DNA of 37,256 nucleotides from an archaeon (GCA_029557995.1 JAKQHQ010000009.1:1-37256), one strand, 5' to 3'. Counted from the stretch's first letter, positions 7,200-16,447 are shown. The notes: generated by a model not told the origin, from the letters alone. Numbers and translations: made by a program.

Positions 7200-8648
7200 A
7201 TGGCAATAAAACTCTATAACACCGCTACAAGAAAAAAAGAGACATTCAAGTCAATTCTCCCAAATACACTAAAAATATATGTATGTGGGGTAACAATTTA
7301 CGATGACGTGCATATAGGGCATGCGTTTTCCTATATAAATTACGATATTTTGGTGAATTATTTCAAGCATTTTCTTGGCTATGACATAGTATATGTGAGA
7401 AACATAACAGATGTTGGGCACCTGACTGACGATAGTGCTGGTGGCGATTCTGGGGAAGACAAGGTTGAAAAAAGGGCAACTGAAAGAAAGATGCATCCAA
7501 TGGAGCTTGTATACACCTATAGCCACAGGATGTGGAAATATTTTGATGCCCTTAATATATCAAGACCAAACCTTGAACCATGTGCTTCGGCCCATATCCT
7601 TGAGATGCAAGAATGGATTAAAAAAATGCTGAATAACGGATTTGCATATGAGGTGAATGGAAATATCTATTATGACATATCCAAGTTTAAGGGTTATGGA
7701 AAGTTTGCAAACAAGAATATAGACGAGCTTGAAAAAGACACAAGGTTTGAAAATGATAAGAACAAGAGGCATCCAGCTGACTTTGCATTGTGGATAAAGG
7801 CAAGGCCAGAGCACATCCTCAAATGGACATCGCCTTGGGGCGAAGGTTATCCTGGATGGCATCTGGAGTGTTCAGTCATGAGCACCAAATACCTTGGCGA
7901 TAGATTTGATATACATGGTGGAGGCATAGAACATATATTCCCACACCATCAAAACGAGATTGCACAAAACTACGGCTATTACCAGCACGATGTGGTAAAC
8001 TATTGGGTGCATACAGCAATGCTTATGGTTGATGGAAAAAAGATGGGTAAGTCGCTTGGAAACTTCATAACAATTGAGGAGTTCCTAAAAAAACATTCAG
8101 CTGAATCCCTAAGGTATCTTTTCAGCAGTGGGCACTACAGGAAACCGCAGAACTACACTGAAAGCTCGATTATGGATGCTGAAGTAGCGATTGAAAGAAT
8201 AAACAACTTCATCAAGCGCCTTCAGGAGATAGATAACGACAGGGATACAAGCTATGCAAAGGAAATCATAGACAACACCATTGAAAACTTCAAGAACGCA
8301 ATGAACGATGATCTCAACACTCCTTCAGCTTGGGCAAGCATATGGTTTTTAGTCAAAGAGGCGAACAGGCTTATAGGCAATAACCAGCTTACAAAGGAAG
8401 AGGCAAACAGCGTACTTGATTTCCTGCAAAAGGTAAATCTTGTATTCAAGGTGTTTAATTTTGAGCAAGCCACCACAAAAGACAAAAACAAGATACAAAG
8501 GGCTGAGATTGAAGAGCTGATACAGAAAAGAAACGAGCTGAGAAAACAGAAAAAATGGGAAGAGGCAGATTTGATACGGCTAAACCTTGAAAAGAAAGGC
8601 GTGCTTCTAAGCGATTCGCCATCTGGAACATCTTGGCATTATGAGTAA
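7200..8648 (+). CDS. cysS: Cysteinyl-tRNA synthetase
   Basis: This class I synthetase charges tRNA-Cys. The 482 residues show zinc ligand Cys29 (KIYVCGVT), the HIGH motif at 38-41, zinc ligands Cys224 (HLECSVM) and the HH pair at 249-250 (IFPHHQNEIAQ), and the second signature KMGKS at 281-285, a variant of KMSKS. The C-terminal helical anticodon region with EEADLIRLNLEKKGVLLSD is complete. The ATG lies at the end of GATAGGAAATG. A dedicated CysRS implies that this organism need not rely on the SepRS/SepCysS route. Confidence 0.97.
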   Translation: MAIKLYNTATRKKETFKSILPNTLKIYVCGVTIYDDVHIGHAFSYINYDILVNYFKHFLGYDIVYVRNITDVGHLTDDSAGGDSGEDKVEKRATERKMHPMELVYTYSHRMWKYFDALNISRPNLEPCASAHILEMQEWIKKMLNNGFAYEVNGNIYYDISKFKGYGKFANKNIDELEKDTRFENDKNKRHPADFALWIKARPEHILKWTSPWGEGYPGWHLECSVMSTKYLGDRFDIHGGGIEHIFPHHQNEIAQNYGYYQHDVVNYWVHTAMLMVDGKKMGKSLGNFITIEEFLKKHSAESLRYLFSSGHYRKPQNYTESSIMDAEVAIERINNFIKRLQEIDNDRDTSYAKEIIDNTIENFKNAMNDDLNTPSAWASIWFLVKEANRLIGNNQLTKEEANSVLDFLQKVNLVFKVFNFEQATTKDKNKIQRAEIEELIQKRNELRKQKKWEEADLIRLNLEKKGVLLSDSPSGTSWHYE

Positions 8649-8661
8649 TTTTATGTTACTT

Positions 8662-9117
8662 CTATAATTTTTTACGTATTGGCTCCTTTTTACTTTTCTT
8701 TGCCTGCTCATACCTAAAGTAACCGACAGCCAATTCATCAGGGCTGTAACCAGCAGCAAGGATTTCTTCTTGAGAGAAACCTTCCTCCAATCTTTCCTTT
8801 ACGCCTTCATAAACATTTTTTCTAATGCCTTTTTTGACAAGTAACAAATCTATTTTTCTTCTATCAGATACCTCGCTAACCACATCTGGGTCTAAGCGTG
8901 ATACATCCATGTTTTTTTTAAGCTCAATTGCTTGTCTTTTCAAGACAGTTACTCTCCTGTTTAATTCATTAAGTGTTTTTTTAGTGTGTTGTATTTTGCT
9001 TTTTGGAATCTCTTGCCCTGGCTTTAGACCTTCAACATAACGCAATCCTTCCTGAAATTTTTTTTCTGGGATTATCCTTTTTGCTGGCCTCTTTACTGGC
9101 TTTTTCAATGTTGGCAT
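8662..9117 (-). CDS. Basic helical protein with AGYS motif, unknown
   Basis: The product has 151 residues and is strongly basic, with an N-terminal run of KKPVKRPAKR. The middle (about 40-75) is a likely coiled coil, and the C-terminal half has FSQEEILAAGYSPDELAVGYF, a short 'L-x-x-AGYS-x-x-EL' helix repeat seen in various small proteins of unclear role. No enzyme motif is visible. AAGGTGA precedes the ATG, so the start is good. It converges with cysS (13-nt gap). A nucleic-acid-binding role would fit the charge but is a guess. Confidence 0.65.
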   Translation of the reverse strand: MPTLKKPVKRPAKRIIPEKKFQEGLRYVEGLKPGQEIPKSKIQHTKKTLNELNRRVTVLKRQAIELKKNMDVSRLDPDVVSEVSDRRKIDLLLVKKGIRKNVYEGVKERLEEGFSQEEILAAGYSPDELAVGYFRYEQAKKSKKEPIRKKL

Positions 9118-9176
9118 GATATTTTCACCTTTTTAAGTAATACAATATATTAGATTGGTTAACTTTAAAAACACAT

Positions 9177-10478
9177 CTATGGCTTGTATCTGTTTATAGT
9201 CCTTGGAAATGGTATAGTGTCCTTGATGTTATCAACGCCTGTGATATAAGCAATCAGCCTTTCCACACCCATCCCAAAGCCAGAGTGTGGAACAGAACCG
9301 TACCTTCGTGTGTCTAGATAAAACTCATATTGCCTTGGGTCTTCGCCTTGCTCAATTAACCTTTGTTTTATCTTTCCCAAGTCCGACTCCCTTTCGCTAG
9401 CGCCAATGATTTCGCCATAGCCCTCAGGACCTATACAGTCAAAGCCTAGAACAACTCTTTGGTCTTTTGGGTCTTCTTTCATGTAAAACGCCTTAACTGA
9501 TTTTGGATACCTTGTAACTATTATGAAGGTGTCGTAAAGCATACTTAGCTTATCCTCCTCAATGGTCCTTAGGTCCTTGCCCCATTCAACATCCATTTCT
9601 GCTTTAGTCTTCAATTTATTTAATGCATCAGTATAGCTCATCCTCACAAACTGCTTGGATATCGCCGTCTCAAGCTTTCTTTTATCTCGTTTTAAGACAT
9701 GGAGCTCCTCCTGATTGTTTTCAAGCACTCTGCCTATCACAAACTTGATAAGCCCTTCAGCATAGTCCTGAAGCATCTCAAAATCAATCCACGCACCTTC
9801 CATCTCCGCATGCCAATATTCTGTAAGATGCCTAGATGTCTTTGACTTTTCAGCCCGAAATGATGGGGCAACTGTATATATTTTTCCCAAAGAAAATATC
9901 GCTGGCTCTGCATACAATTGCCAGGTCTGCGCCAAGAACACTCCTTTCTCGCCAAAATAATCCACATTGAAAAGAGTTGAACCACCCTCACACTGCACTG
10001 ACTGCAGGATTGGGGATTGGTACTCGTAAAAACCCTCTTTCCTGAAATACTCGTGGATTGCGCCAATCACTGTTGAGCGTATCTTCAGGATTGCATTCAT
10101 CTTCATGCTCCTCAGCCACAAGTGCCTTACATCCAAAAGAAACTCCTCAGAGAAATCCTTGGAGATAGGATAGTTATCAGAGCTTCCGACTAATTCAAGG
10201 GAATCAATGTCTATCTCGTAACCCTGTGGGGACCTTTCTTCCTTTCTTAAGGCACCGCTTACTAAAATTGATGCCTCAATCCCAAGCGACTGTGCTGTCT
10301 TAAAATCCTTTTCGCTTAGCTTGTCTTTCCATGCAACAAGCTGGATGATTCCGCTCTCATCCCTAAGCATTATAAAGACATTGCTTTTTTGGGTTCTTAT
10401 TCTATAGACCCAACCTCTCAGCGAAACATTACCAGCTTTTTTTTGCAATGCCTCTTTGACACTAATATATGTTTCCAT
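9177..10478 (-). CDS. asnS: Asparaginyl-tRNA synthetase, archaeal type
   Basis: A class IIb synthetase of 433 residues. An OB-fold anticodon-binding domain (about 1-100, with GWVYRIRTQKSNVFIMLRD) is followed by the catalytic domain. Motif 2 is FRAEKSKTSRHLTEYWHAE (207-225) and motif 3 is GFGMGVERLIAYITG near 400-415. CEGGSTLFNVDYF (163-175) and FLAQTWQLYAEP (181-192) are features that favour asparagine over aspartate enzymes, as does the C-terminal FPRTINRYKP. It points to direct Asn-tRNA formation rather than transamidation. It is about 100 bp downstream of ileS on the same strand. Confidence 0.9.
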   Translation of the reverse strand: METYISVKEALQKKAGNVSLRGWVYRIRTQKSNVFIMLRDESGIIQLVAWKDKLSEKDFKTAQSLGIEASILVSGALRKEERSPQGYEIDIDSLELVGSSDNYPISKDFSEEFLLDVRHLWLRSMKMNAILKIRSTVIGAIHEYFRKEGFYEYQSPILQSVQCEGGSTLFNVDYFGEKGVFLAQTWQLYAEPAIFSLGKIYTVAPSFRAEKSKTSRHLTEYWHAEMEGAWIDFEMLQDYAEGLIKFVIGRVLENNQEELHVLKRDKRKLETAISKQFVRMSYTDALNKLKTKAEMDVEWGKDLRTIEEDKLSMLYDTFIIVTRYPKSVKAFYMKEDPKDQRVVLGFDCIGPEGYGEIIGASERESDLGKIKQRLIEQGEDPRQYEFYLDTRRYGSVPHSGFGMGVERLIAYITGVDNIKDTIPFPRTINRYKP

Positions 10479-10578
10479 GTATCTATTTCAACCCCAGTTT
10501 CACATTTATTATTGTAGAGCAAAAAATATTAAAACAAAAGCTTTTGCCTGTTCTAGCGTCTCTATTCAGTTTGTATTG

Positions 10579-13428
10579 CTAAAAGGAAAAACAAACTTCC
10601 CTGCCTATAAGCTTTTGTTTGCCCTGACGCCTGCTGTCAAATTGGACAACAACAAGCCTAGTTGAGGTCGCCTGCTCTATTGCCTGCTTGTTGGACTCAA
10701 GAAAACCACTATCCGAGCAAGAGATCTCTAAGTTCACTACTTGGCTTGGGGTGAGGTTGCTCTTTTTCCTTTCTGCCTGTATTGCCCTTGTCAGCTCGCT
10801 TAACTCCCAAAGGTCTTCTATGCCTTGCGGAAGCTTTTTGTCTAGGTATATTGTGATGTTGTCATTTACTTTCCCAATCTCAAAATCACCCTCTGGTTTG
10901 TAGTTTTGGAAAATGACTTCCTTGATGTTAGCCATTGACTCAACAATTTCCCTTGTGGCACAGAGCTTTTGGTAATCTGTGGAAACAACAACAAGCCTTG
11001 GAAGAACCCACCTTAATCTTTTCTTTAATCTTTCCCTTGCTGACAGTGTTTCCTGTACAATGCTTAGAGCAGTATCAAAGCTTTCTTCCAAACCCTTGTC
11101 AATGTAACTTGTCTCAGCTACAGGTAGCCCTTCAAGATGGATGCTTTCCCCAGCCCCCTTAAACTTCAAGAAAAGATACTCTGTAAGGTGCGGGGTCACA
11201 GGCGAAAGCAACAACAAAAGCCCAGAATAAATATGGCACAAAACATTATTTCTCTCATCCCTTTTCTTTACAAGCTTGATATAGGTCCTGCTTAGATCGT
11301 CTAAGATAAACTTTTCAATATCTGCTATTGCTTTAGAAAATTCACAATTACAAAAGCTTTTGTGGTAATCCTCAACAATTGAGTTGTATTTTGAAAGAAT
11401 CCACTTGTCCTCTGCCTGAAGTTTTTGGTTGTCTATATTTGGAAAAAATATAAGCCTGTCGTCCATGAGCGCAAGCAAGGAAAAGATGTTCTCTAAAAGG
11501 TTGAATACCCTCTTGATATCTACAAACTTCTTTTCGTCAATCACCACATCCATTCCATTGTATTCCCTTGCAAAATAATACCTATAATAGTCAATTGAGT
11601 GTTCACTGAACCTTTCAGAAAGTTGCTTGTCGTTGCCAAGTGACTTTGAAAGCTTCCTTCTGTCAAGCGCAAGCACAAGCCCATGAAGTGCTATAAACTT
11701 GTATGGCGCCTTGTCAAAGCATATGGCCGAGCAAATCAACTGGGAGTTCCACCAACCCCTTATCTGGTCCGAGCCCTCAAGATTGATATCAGCAGGCCAG
11801 AATTTCTCAAATAGCTCTATGTTTTTTGGGTAGCCAAGACCTGCAAAAGATGCAACACCCGAGTCAAACCACACATCAAAAATCTCTGGTATCCTTCTTT
11901 TTGTCCCACCACACTTACAGGAAAAAGTTACTTTATCAATTGCTGGTCTATGGATATCCATGCTTGTGTCAAGAGCTGGCACCCTCACCTTAAGCTCTTC
12001 AAGGGAGCCAAACACCTCAATCTCTCCACATTTGTCGCATTGCCAGATTGGTATCGGCGTGCCCCAATATCTTGCCCTTGAGATTGGCCAGTCAGAAAGT
12101 GATTCCAACCAATTATCAAACCTCTCCTTTGCCCACACTGGATACCAGGCAACCTCTTGCTTGTTTATCTCCCTTAACCTATCTTTCATGCTTTCTATAC
12201 TTAGAAACCACTGCGGTAAGGCAACCTGAAGCAATGGAGAATAACACCTCCAACATATTGGGTAGCTGTGTGTTATCGCTTTTTTACCAAGTATCGCATT
12301 TTTGCCTTCCAAATAGCTGATGATATCTTTATCTACATCCTTCACTTTCCTGCCCTGGTGCACCATAAGTGTGTCATCGTAAACCCCTTCTACTGTTACT
12401 GGGCAATATGCAGGCAAATTGTATTCTTTGCCCACTATGTAGTCCTCTCTTCCATGCCCAGGTGCACAATGCACCAAACCAGTGCCTTCCTCTAAATGCA
12501 CAAACCTTGCAGAAAGCACAACCTTATAACATTCCTTCTTTAAGCTATCTATATCCTTTAGCCATTCCCCTAGGATTGGTTCATACTTTTTTCCAGCTAA
12601 CTCCTTGCCAGAGAATTTGCTTCCTATTTTGTAGTCCCCACCCCAGTTAAGGTCCTCAACAATCCTTAAAACAAGCTCCTGCGCCACTATATACTTCTCG
12701 CCAGAATGTATCAATTCAATGTAAGTGTAGTTTGGATTAACCATAATTACAAGATTAGCAGGTAGAGTCCAAGGTGTTGTTGTCCATACCACAAAATAGG
12801 TGTCAGTGCTTCCAACAAGTTTCATCTTTACATATATGGATGTGTCTGTCAAATCTTTGTGCTCAATTTCGTTAAACGACACAGCAGTCCCACATTCCGG
12901 GCAAATATGCACTGGATACTTGTCATGGTATAACAACCCCTTCTCAAAAGCCCTCTTAAATGCCCACCATGCACTCAGCATATATTCTTTGTCAAGGGTC
13001 CTGTATGGGTGTTCCCAATCCATCCATTGCCCAAGCTCGTATATCTCTTTAGACATATCTGCGATATGCTCTATTGCAAAGTCAAAGCATTCTTTCGTGA
13101 ACCTCTCTACCCCAAACCTTTCAATGTCTTCTTTTGACTTCAAGCCATGCTTCTTTTGCACCTTTGCCTCAATTGGCACACCGTGCGTATCAAAGCCAGG
13201 TATGTCCTGCACATAATACCCAGACATGCGCCTATATCTTATTATCAAATCCTTAAGCATCCTGTTCATTGCTGTGCCTAGATGAATATGCCCAGAAGCA
13301 TAAGGTGGGCCATCTGTGAAATAATAGTTATTGCTAGCTTTCTTAGTTCGTACCTTCTCTGGAATGCCTTTCTTTTCCCAATAATCAAATATTTCCTTTT
13401 CTGTCTTATTGCTAAACTGCTCTTGCAT
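10579..13428 (-). CDS. ileS: Isoleucyl-tRNA synthetase
   Basis: A class I synthetase of 949 residues. The HIGH-type motif is HIHLG at 47-51, within GPPYASGHIHLG. The CP1 editing domain carries WTTTPWTLPANL and the GTGLVHCAPGHGREDY segment with the conserved Asp. The zinc-type CPECG and CDKCG clusters are present, the KMSKS signature is KLSKS in DRRKLSKSLGN, and a full anticodon-binding C-terminal domain follows. All parts expected of the archaeal enzyme are there. tRNA-Ile(UAU) lies 46 nt upstream of the start codon on the same strand, so the enzyme and this substrate may share a transcript. Confidence 0.97.
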   Translation of the reverse strand: MQEQFSNKTEKEIFDYWEKKGIPEKVRTKKASNNYYFTDGPPYASGHIHLGTAMNRMLKDLIIRYRRMSGYYVQDIPGFDTHGVPIEAKVQKKHGLKSKEDIERFGVERFTKECFDFAIEHIADMSKEIYELGQWMDWEHPYRTLDKEYMLSAWWAFKRAFEKGLLYHDKYPVHICPECGTAVSFNEIEHKDLTDTSIYVKMKLVGSTDTYFVVWTTTPWTLPANLVIMVNPNYTYIELIHSGEKYIVAQELVLRIVEDLNWGGDYKIGSKFSGKELAGKKYEPILGEWLKDIDSLKKECYKVVLSARFVHLEEGTGLVHCAPGHGREDYIVGKEYNLPAYCPVTVEGVYDDTLMVHQGRKVKDVDKDIISYLEGKNAILGKKAITHSYPICWRCYSPLLQVALPQWFLSIESMKDRLREINKQEVAWYPVWAKERFDNWLESLSDWPISRARYWGTPIPIWQCDKCGEIEVFGSLEELKVRVPALDTSMDIHRPAIDKVTFSCKCGGTKRRIPEIFDVWFDSGVASFAGLGYPKNIELFEKFWPADINLEGSDQIRGWWNSQLICSAICFDKAPYKFIALHGLVLALDRRKLSKSLGNDKQLSERFSEHSIDYYRYYFAREYNGMDVVIDEKKFVDIKRVFNLLENIFSLLALMDDRLIFFPNIDNQKLQAEDKWILSKYNSIVEDYHKSFCNCEFSKAIADIEKFILDDLSRTYIKLVKKRDERNNVLCHIYSGLLLLLSPVTPHLTEYLFLKFKGAGESIHLEGLPVAETSYIDKGLEESFDTALSIVQETLSARERLKKRLRWVLPRLVVVSTDYQKLCATREIVESMANIKEVIFQNYKPEGDFEIGKVNDNITIYLDKKLPQGIEDLWELSELTRAIQAERKKSNLTPSQVVNLEISCSDSGFLESNKQAIEQATSTRLVVVQFDSRRQGKQKLIGREVCFSF

Positions 13429-13474
13429 GGCTTTTTACCTTCGTTTACATATTTACTCAAAAGAAAACAGCTAT

Positions 13475-13548
13475 GGGAGAAGCAGGATTCGAACCTGCGA
13501 CCTTTGGTGTATAAGACCACTGCTCTAACCAGGCTGAGCTATACTCCC
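13475..13548 (-). tRNA. tRNA-Ile, anticodon TAT
   Basis: This is a 74-nt tRNA. The anticodon loop CTTATAC is closed by TGGT/ACCA, so positions 34-36 read TAT and it decodes AUA. The T arm is GCAGG-TTCGAAT-CCTGC and the D arm GCTC/GAGC. Two mismatches are visible: T6-T67 in the acceptor stem and G27-A43 at the base of the anticodon stem. The body is close to tRNA-Ile(GAT) at 19091-19164, which supports isoleucine identity. Discriminator A; no encoded CCA. Most archaea read AUA with a CAU anticodon carrying agmatidine; a genomic UAU anticodon is a minority solution, known for example from Nanoarchaeum. Confidence 0.9.
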
Positions 13549-13576
13549 AAAAAAAAACAAAAACCTTTATGTGCCA

Positions 13577-13921
13577 TTATTTGCTAACAGACATAAAGTT
13601 ATCCAAATTCACATCTATGGACTTTGATACCTCCTCAAATTCCCCAAACCTCCCGATGTTTAATCTCAAGGTGTTTTGAAACACAGAAGAAAACAGGTTT
13701 CTGAAGGAGTATGTCTTTCCTAACTCAATCTTATTGATTGCGTCATCCCAAGCAGTAAGATAGATTGTGCCTGTTTCATCGCCTATCAAAATCTCACAGA
13801 CATTGTGCTTTGTCTCATCAAGCTTTGAGACAACCTCGCGTACAGCCGTCTTGTCAATGACTTTTGCTATGAGGTCTATCTTTTTTTGAAAGCTTTTTAT
13901 ATCAGATATGGTTTCTGTCAT
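13577..13921 (-). CDS. Single-stranded DNA-binding protein, OB fold
   Basis: The 114-residue protein consists almost entirely of one OB fold. EILIGDETGTIYLTAWDDAINKIELGKTYSFRN matches the core of the Sulfolobus-type SSB and the RPA large-subunit DNA-binding domains, including the aromatic residue of LTAWDD; the strand ending LRLNIGRFGEFEEV follows. The acidic or glycine-rich tail of crenarchaeal SSB is missing. It may bind ssDNA alone or as a multimer. An RNA-binding role cannot be excluded. It lies just upstream of tRNA-Ile(UAU) on the same strand. Confidence 0.82.
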   Translation of the reverse strand: MTETISDIKSFQKKIDLIAKVIDKTAVREVVSKLDETKHNVCEILIGDETGTIYLTAWDDAINKIELGKTYSFRNLFSSVFQNTLRLNIGRFGEFEEVSKSIDVNLDNFMSVSK

Positions 13922-14037
13922 CTTAACATTACCCCCCCTTGAAGAGTATCTATATATTTTAGCTAAGATATTATTAAAATCCTTCTGGTTTTAATATGTG
14001 GGGCAATGGGAAAAAGAAATAGCAAAAAAAAGAAAGC

Positions 14038-15663
14038 TTACATTTCATCCATGCCTGCACCGCCTGGCATCCCAGGCATGGTCTTTGACTTGCTTGATTG
14101 CCCTGCAATGATGTCATCAATCCGCAGTATCATCTCCGCAACCTCTGTTGCTGACAGCACTGCCTGTGTTTTTATAGCTATGGGCTCAATCACTCTTTTC
14201 TTTTTCATGTCTGCAATCGTGCTGTTAATCACATCAACACCATAACCCTTGTTGCTTTGGTCCTGATGCTTGGTCCTGAGGGCAACGATAGTATCAATGG
14301 CATCAAGACCTGCACTCTCAGCTAGTGTCTTTGGGATGATTTCCAAAACCTCAGCGAATGCTTCAATAGCCAGTTGCTCCCTTCCGCCAACTGTTTTAGC
14401 AAAGTTCTTCAACCTTAGGGCAACTTCAATTTCAGAAGAACCGCCTGCAGCAACAAACTTCCCTGACTTGATTGTGGATATCACTGCACCAATCGCATCA
14501 TTTAATGTTCTTTCGGTTTCTGCAAGTAATTGCTCAGAGCTACCACGTAGAAGTATAGTGACATAGTTTGGATTTGGGCAACCCTCAATAAATAGCATGT
14601 CGTCGCCAGCAATTTTCTTGGAATAAACATTACTTGCTGTGCCTAAGTCCTTTGCAGTGACATTTTTTAGCCTGTTTATAATCTTTGCGCCTGTCGCCTT
14701 TGCAAGTGTTTCAATGTCTGTCTCCCTTACCCTCCTTATTGCAGTAATCCCTGCCTTTGCAAGGTAATGCTGAGCAAGGTCGTCAATGCCTTTTTGGCAG
14801 ATTACAAGGTTTGCACCAGTTGCCTGTATCCTGTCAACCATTGTTTTAAGTGTCTGCTCTTCCTGGTCAATAAACGCCTGTAGCTGGTCTGGAGAAGTTA
14901 TCTGTATCTTTGCTTCTGTCTCTGGCTCTTTTACCTCAAGCGCAGAAGTCACCAAAAGTATCTTTGCGTTCTTTATTGCCCTTGGCATCTCTGGATGCAC
15001 AATCTCTTTATCCAAAACAATTCCATCAATCAATTTTGTGTCAGCCAAATTTCCTCCAATTTTTTGCTCAATCTTGATTTGATCCTTTTCAAGCTCCTTG
15101 CTACCCTTTGATATCTTTAATATGCCGTCCACAACAATGTTTGAAAGCGCTGAGCTGTTTTCTGCTGCCTTGCCTGTCATTGATGTCTTTGCGATATCTA
15201 AAAGCAATTGCCTGTCGTCAACACTCACCTTCTCTGAAATCTCGTTAAAATATTCAACTGCCTTTTCTGAAGCCATCTTATAACCCTTAATGATTATGGA
15301 TGGATGGATGCTCTCATCTAGAAAGTTCTCTGCTTTTGAGACAAGCCCACCTGCAATAACAACCGCTGTTGTAGTTCCATCGCCAACCTCGTCATCTTGG
15401 GTCTTTGCAAGCTCCACAAGCATCTTTCCGATAGGGTGCTCTATTGCCATCTCCTTGAGTATGGTTGCACCATCATTGCTTATAGTTACATCCCCCATCT
15501 CATCAACAAGCATCTTATCCATACCCCTTGGACCAAGTGTTGTCTTTATTGCATTGCTTACAGCTTTTGCAACCAAGATATTCATTCTTTGGGCGTCCTT
15601 TCCTCTCTCTCTTTTTGAACCCTCTGGCAAGAAGGTTGTGTTTTGGCTTTGATTGTCGTTCAT
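14038..15663 (-). CDS. thsA: Thermosome (group II chaperonin) subunit
   Basis: The archaeal chaperonin folds proteins in an ATP-driven double ring. The 541-residue subunit has all landmarks: the N-terminal ATP site TTLGPRGMDKML, the VGDGTTTAVV phosphate loop with catalytic Asp, the apical domain with its helical lid region, and the GGGxxE-type C-terminal stretch seen here as VAAGGSSEIEVAL. It ends in the Gly-Met-rich tail MPGMPGGAGMDEM, which hangs into the cavity. AGAGGTGG precedes the ATG. The histone-fold gene is only 15 nt upstream, so they are very likely cotranscribed. Confidence 0.98.
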   Translation of the reverse strand: MNDNQSQNTTFLPEGSKRERGKDAQRMNILVAKAVSNAIKTTLGPRGMDKMLVDEMGDVTISNDGATILKEMAIEHPIGKMLVELAKTQDDEVGDGTTTAVVIAGGLVSKAENFLDESIHPSIIIKGYKMASEKAVEYFNEISEKVSVDDRQLLLDIAKTSMTGKAAENSSALSNIVVDGILKISKGSKELEKDQIKIEQKIGGNLADTKLIDGIVLDKEIVHPEMPRAIKNAKILLVTSALEVKEPETEAKIQITSPDQLQAFIDQEEQTLKTMVDRIQATGANLVICQKGIDDLAQHYLAKAGITAIRRVRETDIETLAKATGAKIINRLKNVTAKDLGTASNVYSKKIAGDDMLFIEGCPNPNYVTILLRGSSEQLLAETERTLNDAIGAVISTIKSGKFVAAGGSSEIEVALRLKNFAKTVGGREQLAIEAFAEVLEIIPKTLAESAGLDAIDTIVALRTKHQDQSNKGYGVDVINSTIADMKKKRVIEPIAIKTQAVLSATEVAEMILRIDDIIAGQSSKSKTMPGMPGGAGMDEM

Positions 15664-15678
15664 AATCTATCCACCTCT

Positions 15679-16077
15679 CTATTCATGAAACTTCCTTTCA
15701 ACATCATCAATCAAGCAATCGCATTCTGCTTTTATCTTCTCCAGATTCTTGATAATCTTCATTTTTTCAAGCTCTATTGTTTGAATGTTCTCAAATGTTT
15801 CAACTGCCTGCTTGAACATTCCATAATCAACATAGCTATACTCATAACCATTCATTTTCTTGCATACTGTCTCAACTATCCTACCTAAAAAAAGATTCAT
15901 TTCTCTCTTGACAATACCCTTTATCTGTTTATGTTTGTCAAGGTTTTTCCTCATTAATCTAACTACAGTAGCGTTTGGGAATGGTAATTTATCGTCATCA
16001 AGCTCAACCCCCTCATCCTCAACTGCGTCTATTATTTCTTCTTCAACATCCTGTTTTTCAAAATCTTGCTCACTCAT
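15679..16077 (-). CDS. Histone-fold protein with acidic head and coiled-coil tail
   Basis: The product has 132 residues in three parts. Residues 1-30 are very acidic. Residues 31-96 look like a single histone fold: helix 1 FPNATVVRLMRKNL, long helix 2 IKGIVKREMNLFLGRIVETV, loop YEYSYVDY, helix 3 GMFKQAVETF; the opening LPFPNATVVRLM matches the LPxAPVxRI-like start of archaeal histones. Residues 97-132 form a long charged helix with heptad-like spacing (EKMKIIKNLEKIKAE). Canonical archaeal histones are about 67 residues and lack both extensions. DNA binding or a bridging role is likely but inferred; a histone-like transcription factor is the alternative. GAGGG precedes the ATG. Confidence 0.65.
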   Translation of the reverse strand: MSEQDFEKQDVEEEIIDAVEDEGVELDDDKLPFPNATVVRLMRKNLDKHKQIKGIVKREMNLFLGRIVETVCKKMNGYEYSYVDYGMFKQAVETFENIQTIELEKMKIIKNLEKIKAECDCLIDDVERKFHE

Positions 16078-16116
16078 CTATATCCCTCTTTTTTTTGTTA
16101 TAAAAATAGCTCTAAC

Positions 16117-16133
16117 CTATAATAATATATAAG
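16117..16133 (-). promoter_or_regulatory. Promoter of histone-fold/thermosome unit
   Basis: On the minus strand the stretch reads CTTATATATTATTATAG, a strong TATA element about 45 nt upstream of the histone-fold ATG. Initiation near 16099 would give a short leader that includes the GAGGG ribosome site. A second box, TTTTTATAAC around 16097-16107, lies closer and could give an almost leaderless message. Confidence 0.45.
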
Positions 16134-16241
16134 TATAGAAGGCTTTAAATATATATATTTTTTAGTTGCTTTCTCAATTAAAAAGAATAAAAAAAATAGT
16201 AGAATAAAGAAAATAAAAAACCTAAAAATCTTGCATTAACT

Positions 16242-16403
16242 TCAGTACTCGTCTTCATCAAGACCCTCATCCTCAAAGTCCTCGTCCTCGCTCTCTTCTG
16301 TCTCTTCCTCGCCCTCGTCTTCGTCAAAGTCCTCAAAGCTCTCGTCCTCGTCTTCCTCACATTTGTAAACCTGCCCTGCACCATAGTTATTTATCACATA
16401 CAT
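16242..16403 (-). CDS. Hyperacidic 53-residue mini-protein
   Basis: ATG at 16403, stop TGA at 16242-16244. After an uncharged start (MYVINNYGAGQVYKC) nearly every residue is Glu or Asp, with Phe at intervals (ESFEDFDEDEG, EDEDFEDEG) and a final EDEY-type end. AGGTGA sits 8 nt before the ATG, so translation is well supported. It lies 44 nt downstream of a second acidic mini-gene on the same strand. Acidic tails of this kind occur in histone chaperones and DNA mimics, but no family is recognised. The single Cys could allow dimerisation. Confidence 0.6.
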   Translation of the reverse strand: MYVINNYGAGQVYKCEEDEDESFEDFDEDEGEEETEESEDEDFEDEGLDEDEY

Positions 16404-16447
16404 TTTACATTCACCTTTTTTTTGTTTTTAATGCACTTAAAATAACC

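Noticed and set aside
9737..10066. 109-residue frame on the minus strand
   Set aside because: Lies wholly within asnS in another frame; the asnS frame carries all synthetase motifs there.
13278..13520. 80-residue minus-strand frame over the ileS start and tRNA-Ile
   Set aside because: It runs through tRNA-Ile(UAU) and the start of ileS in a different frame; no independent support.
16178..16384. 68-residue Arg/Thr-rich frame
   Set aside because: Out-of-frame reading of the GAG/GAC-rich acidic gene at 16242-16403, which has the ribosome site and a sensible start.
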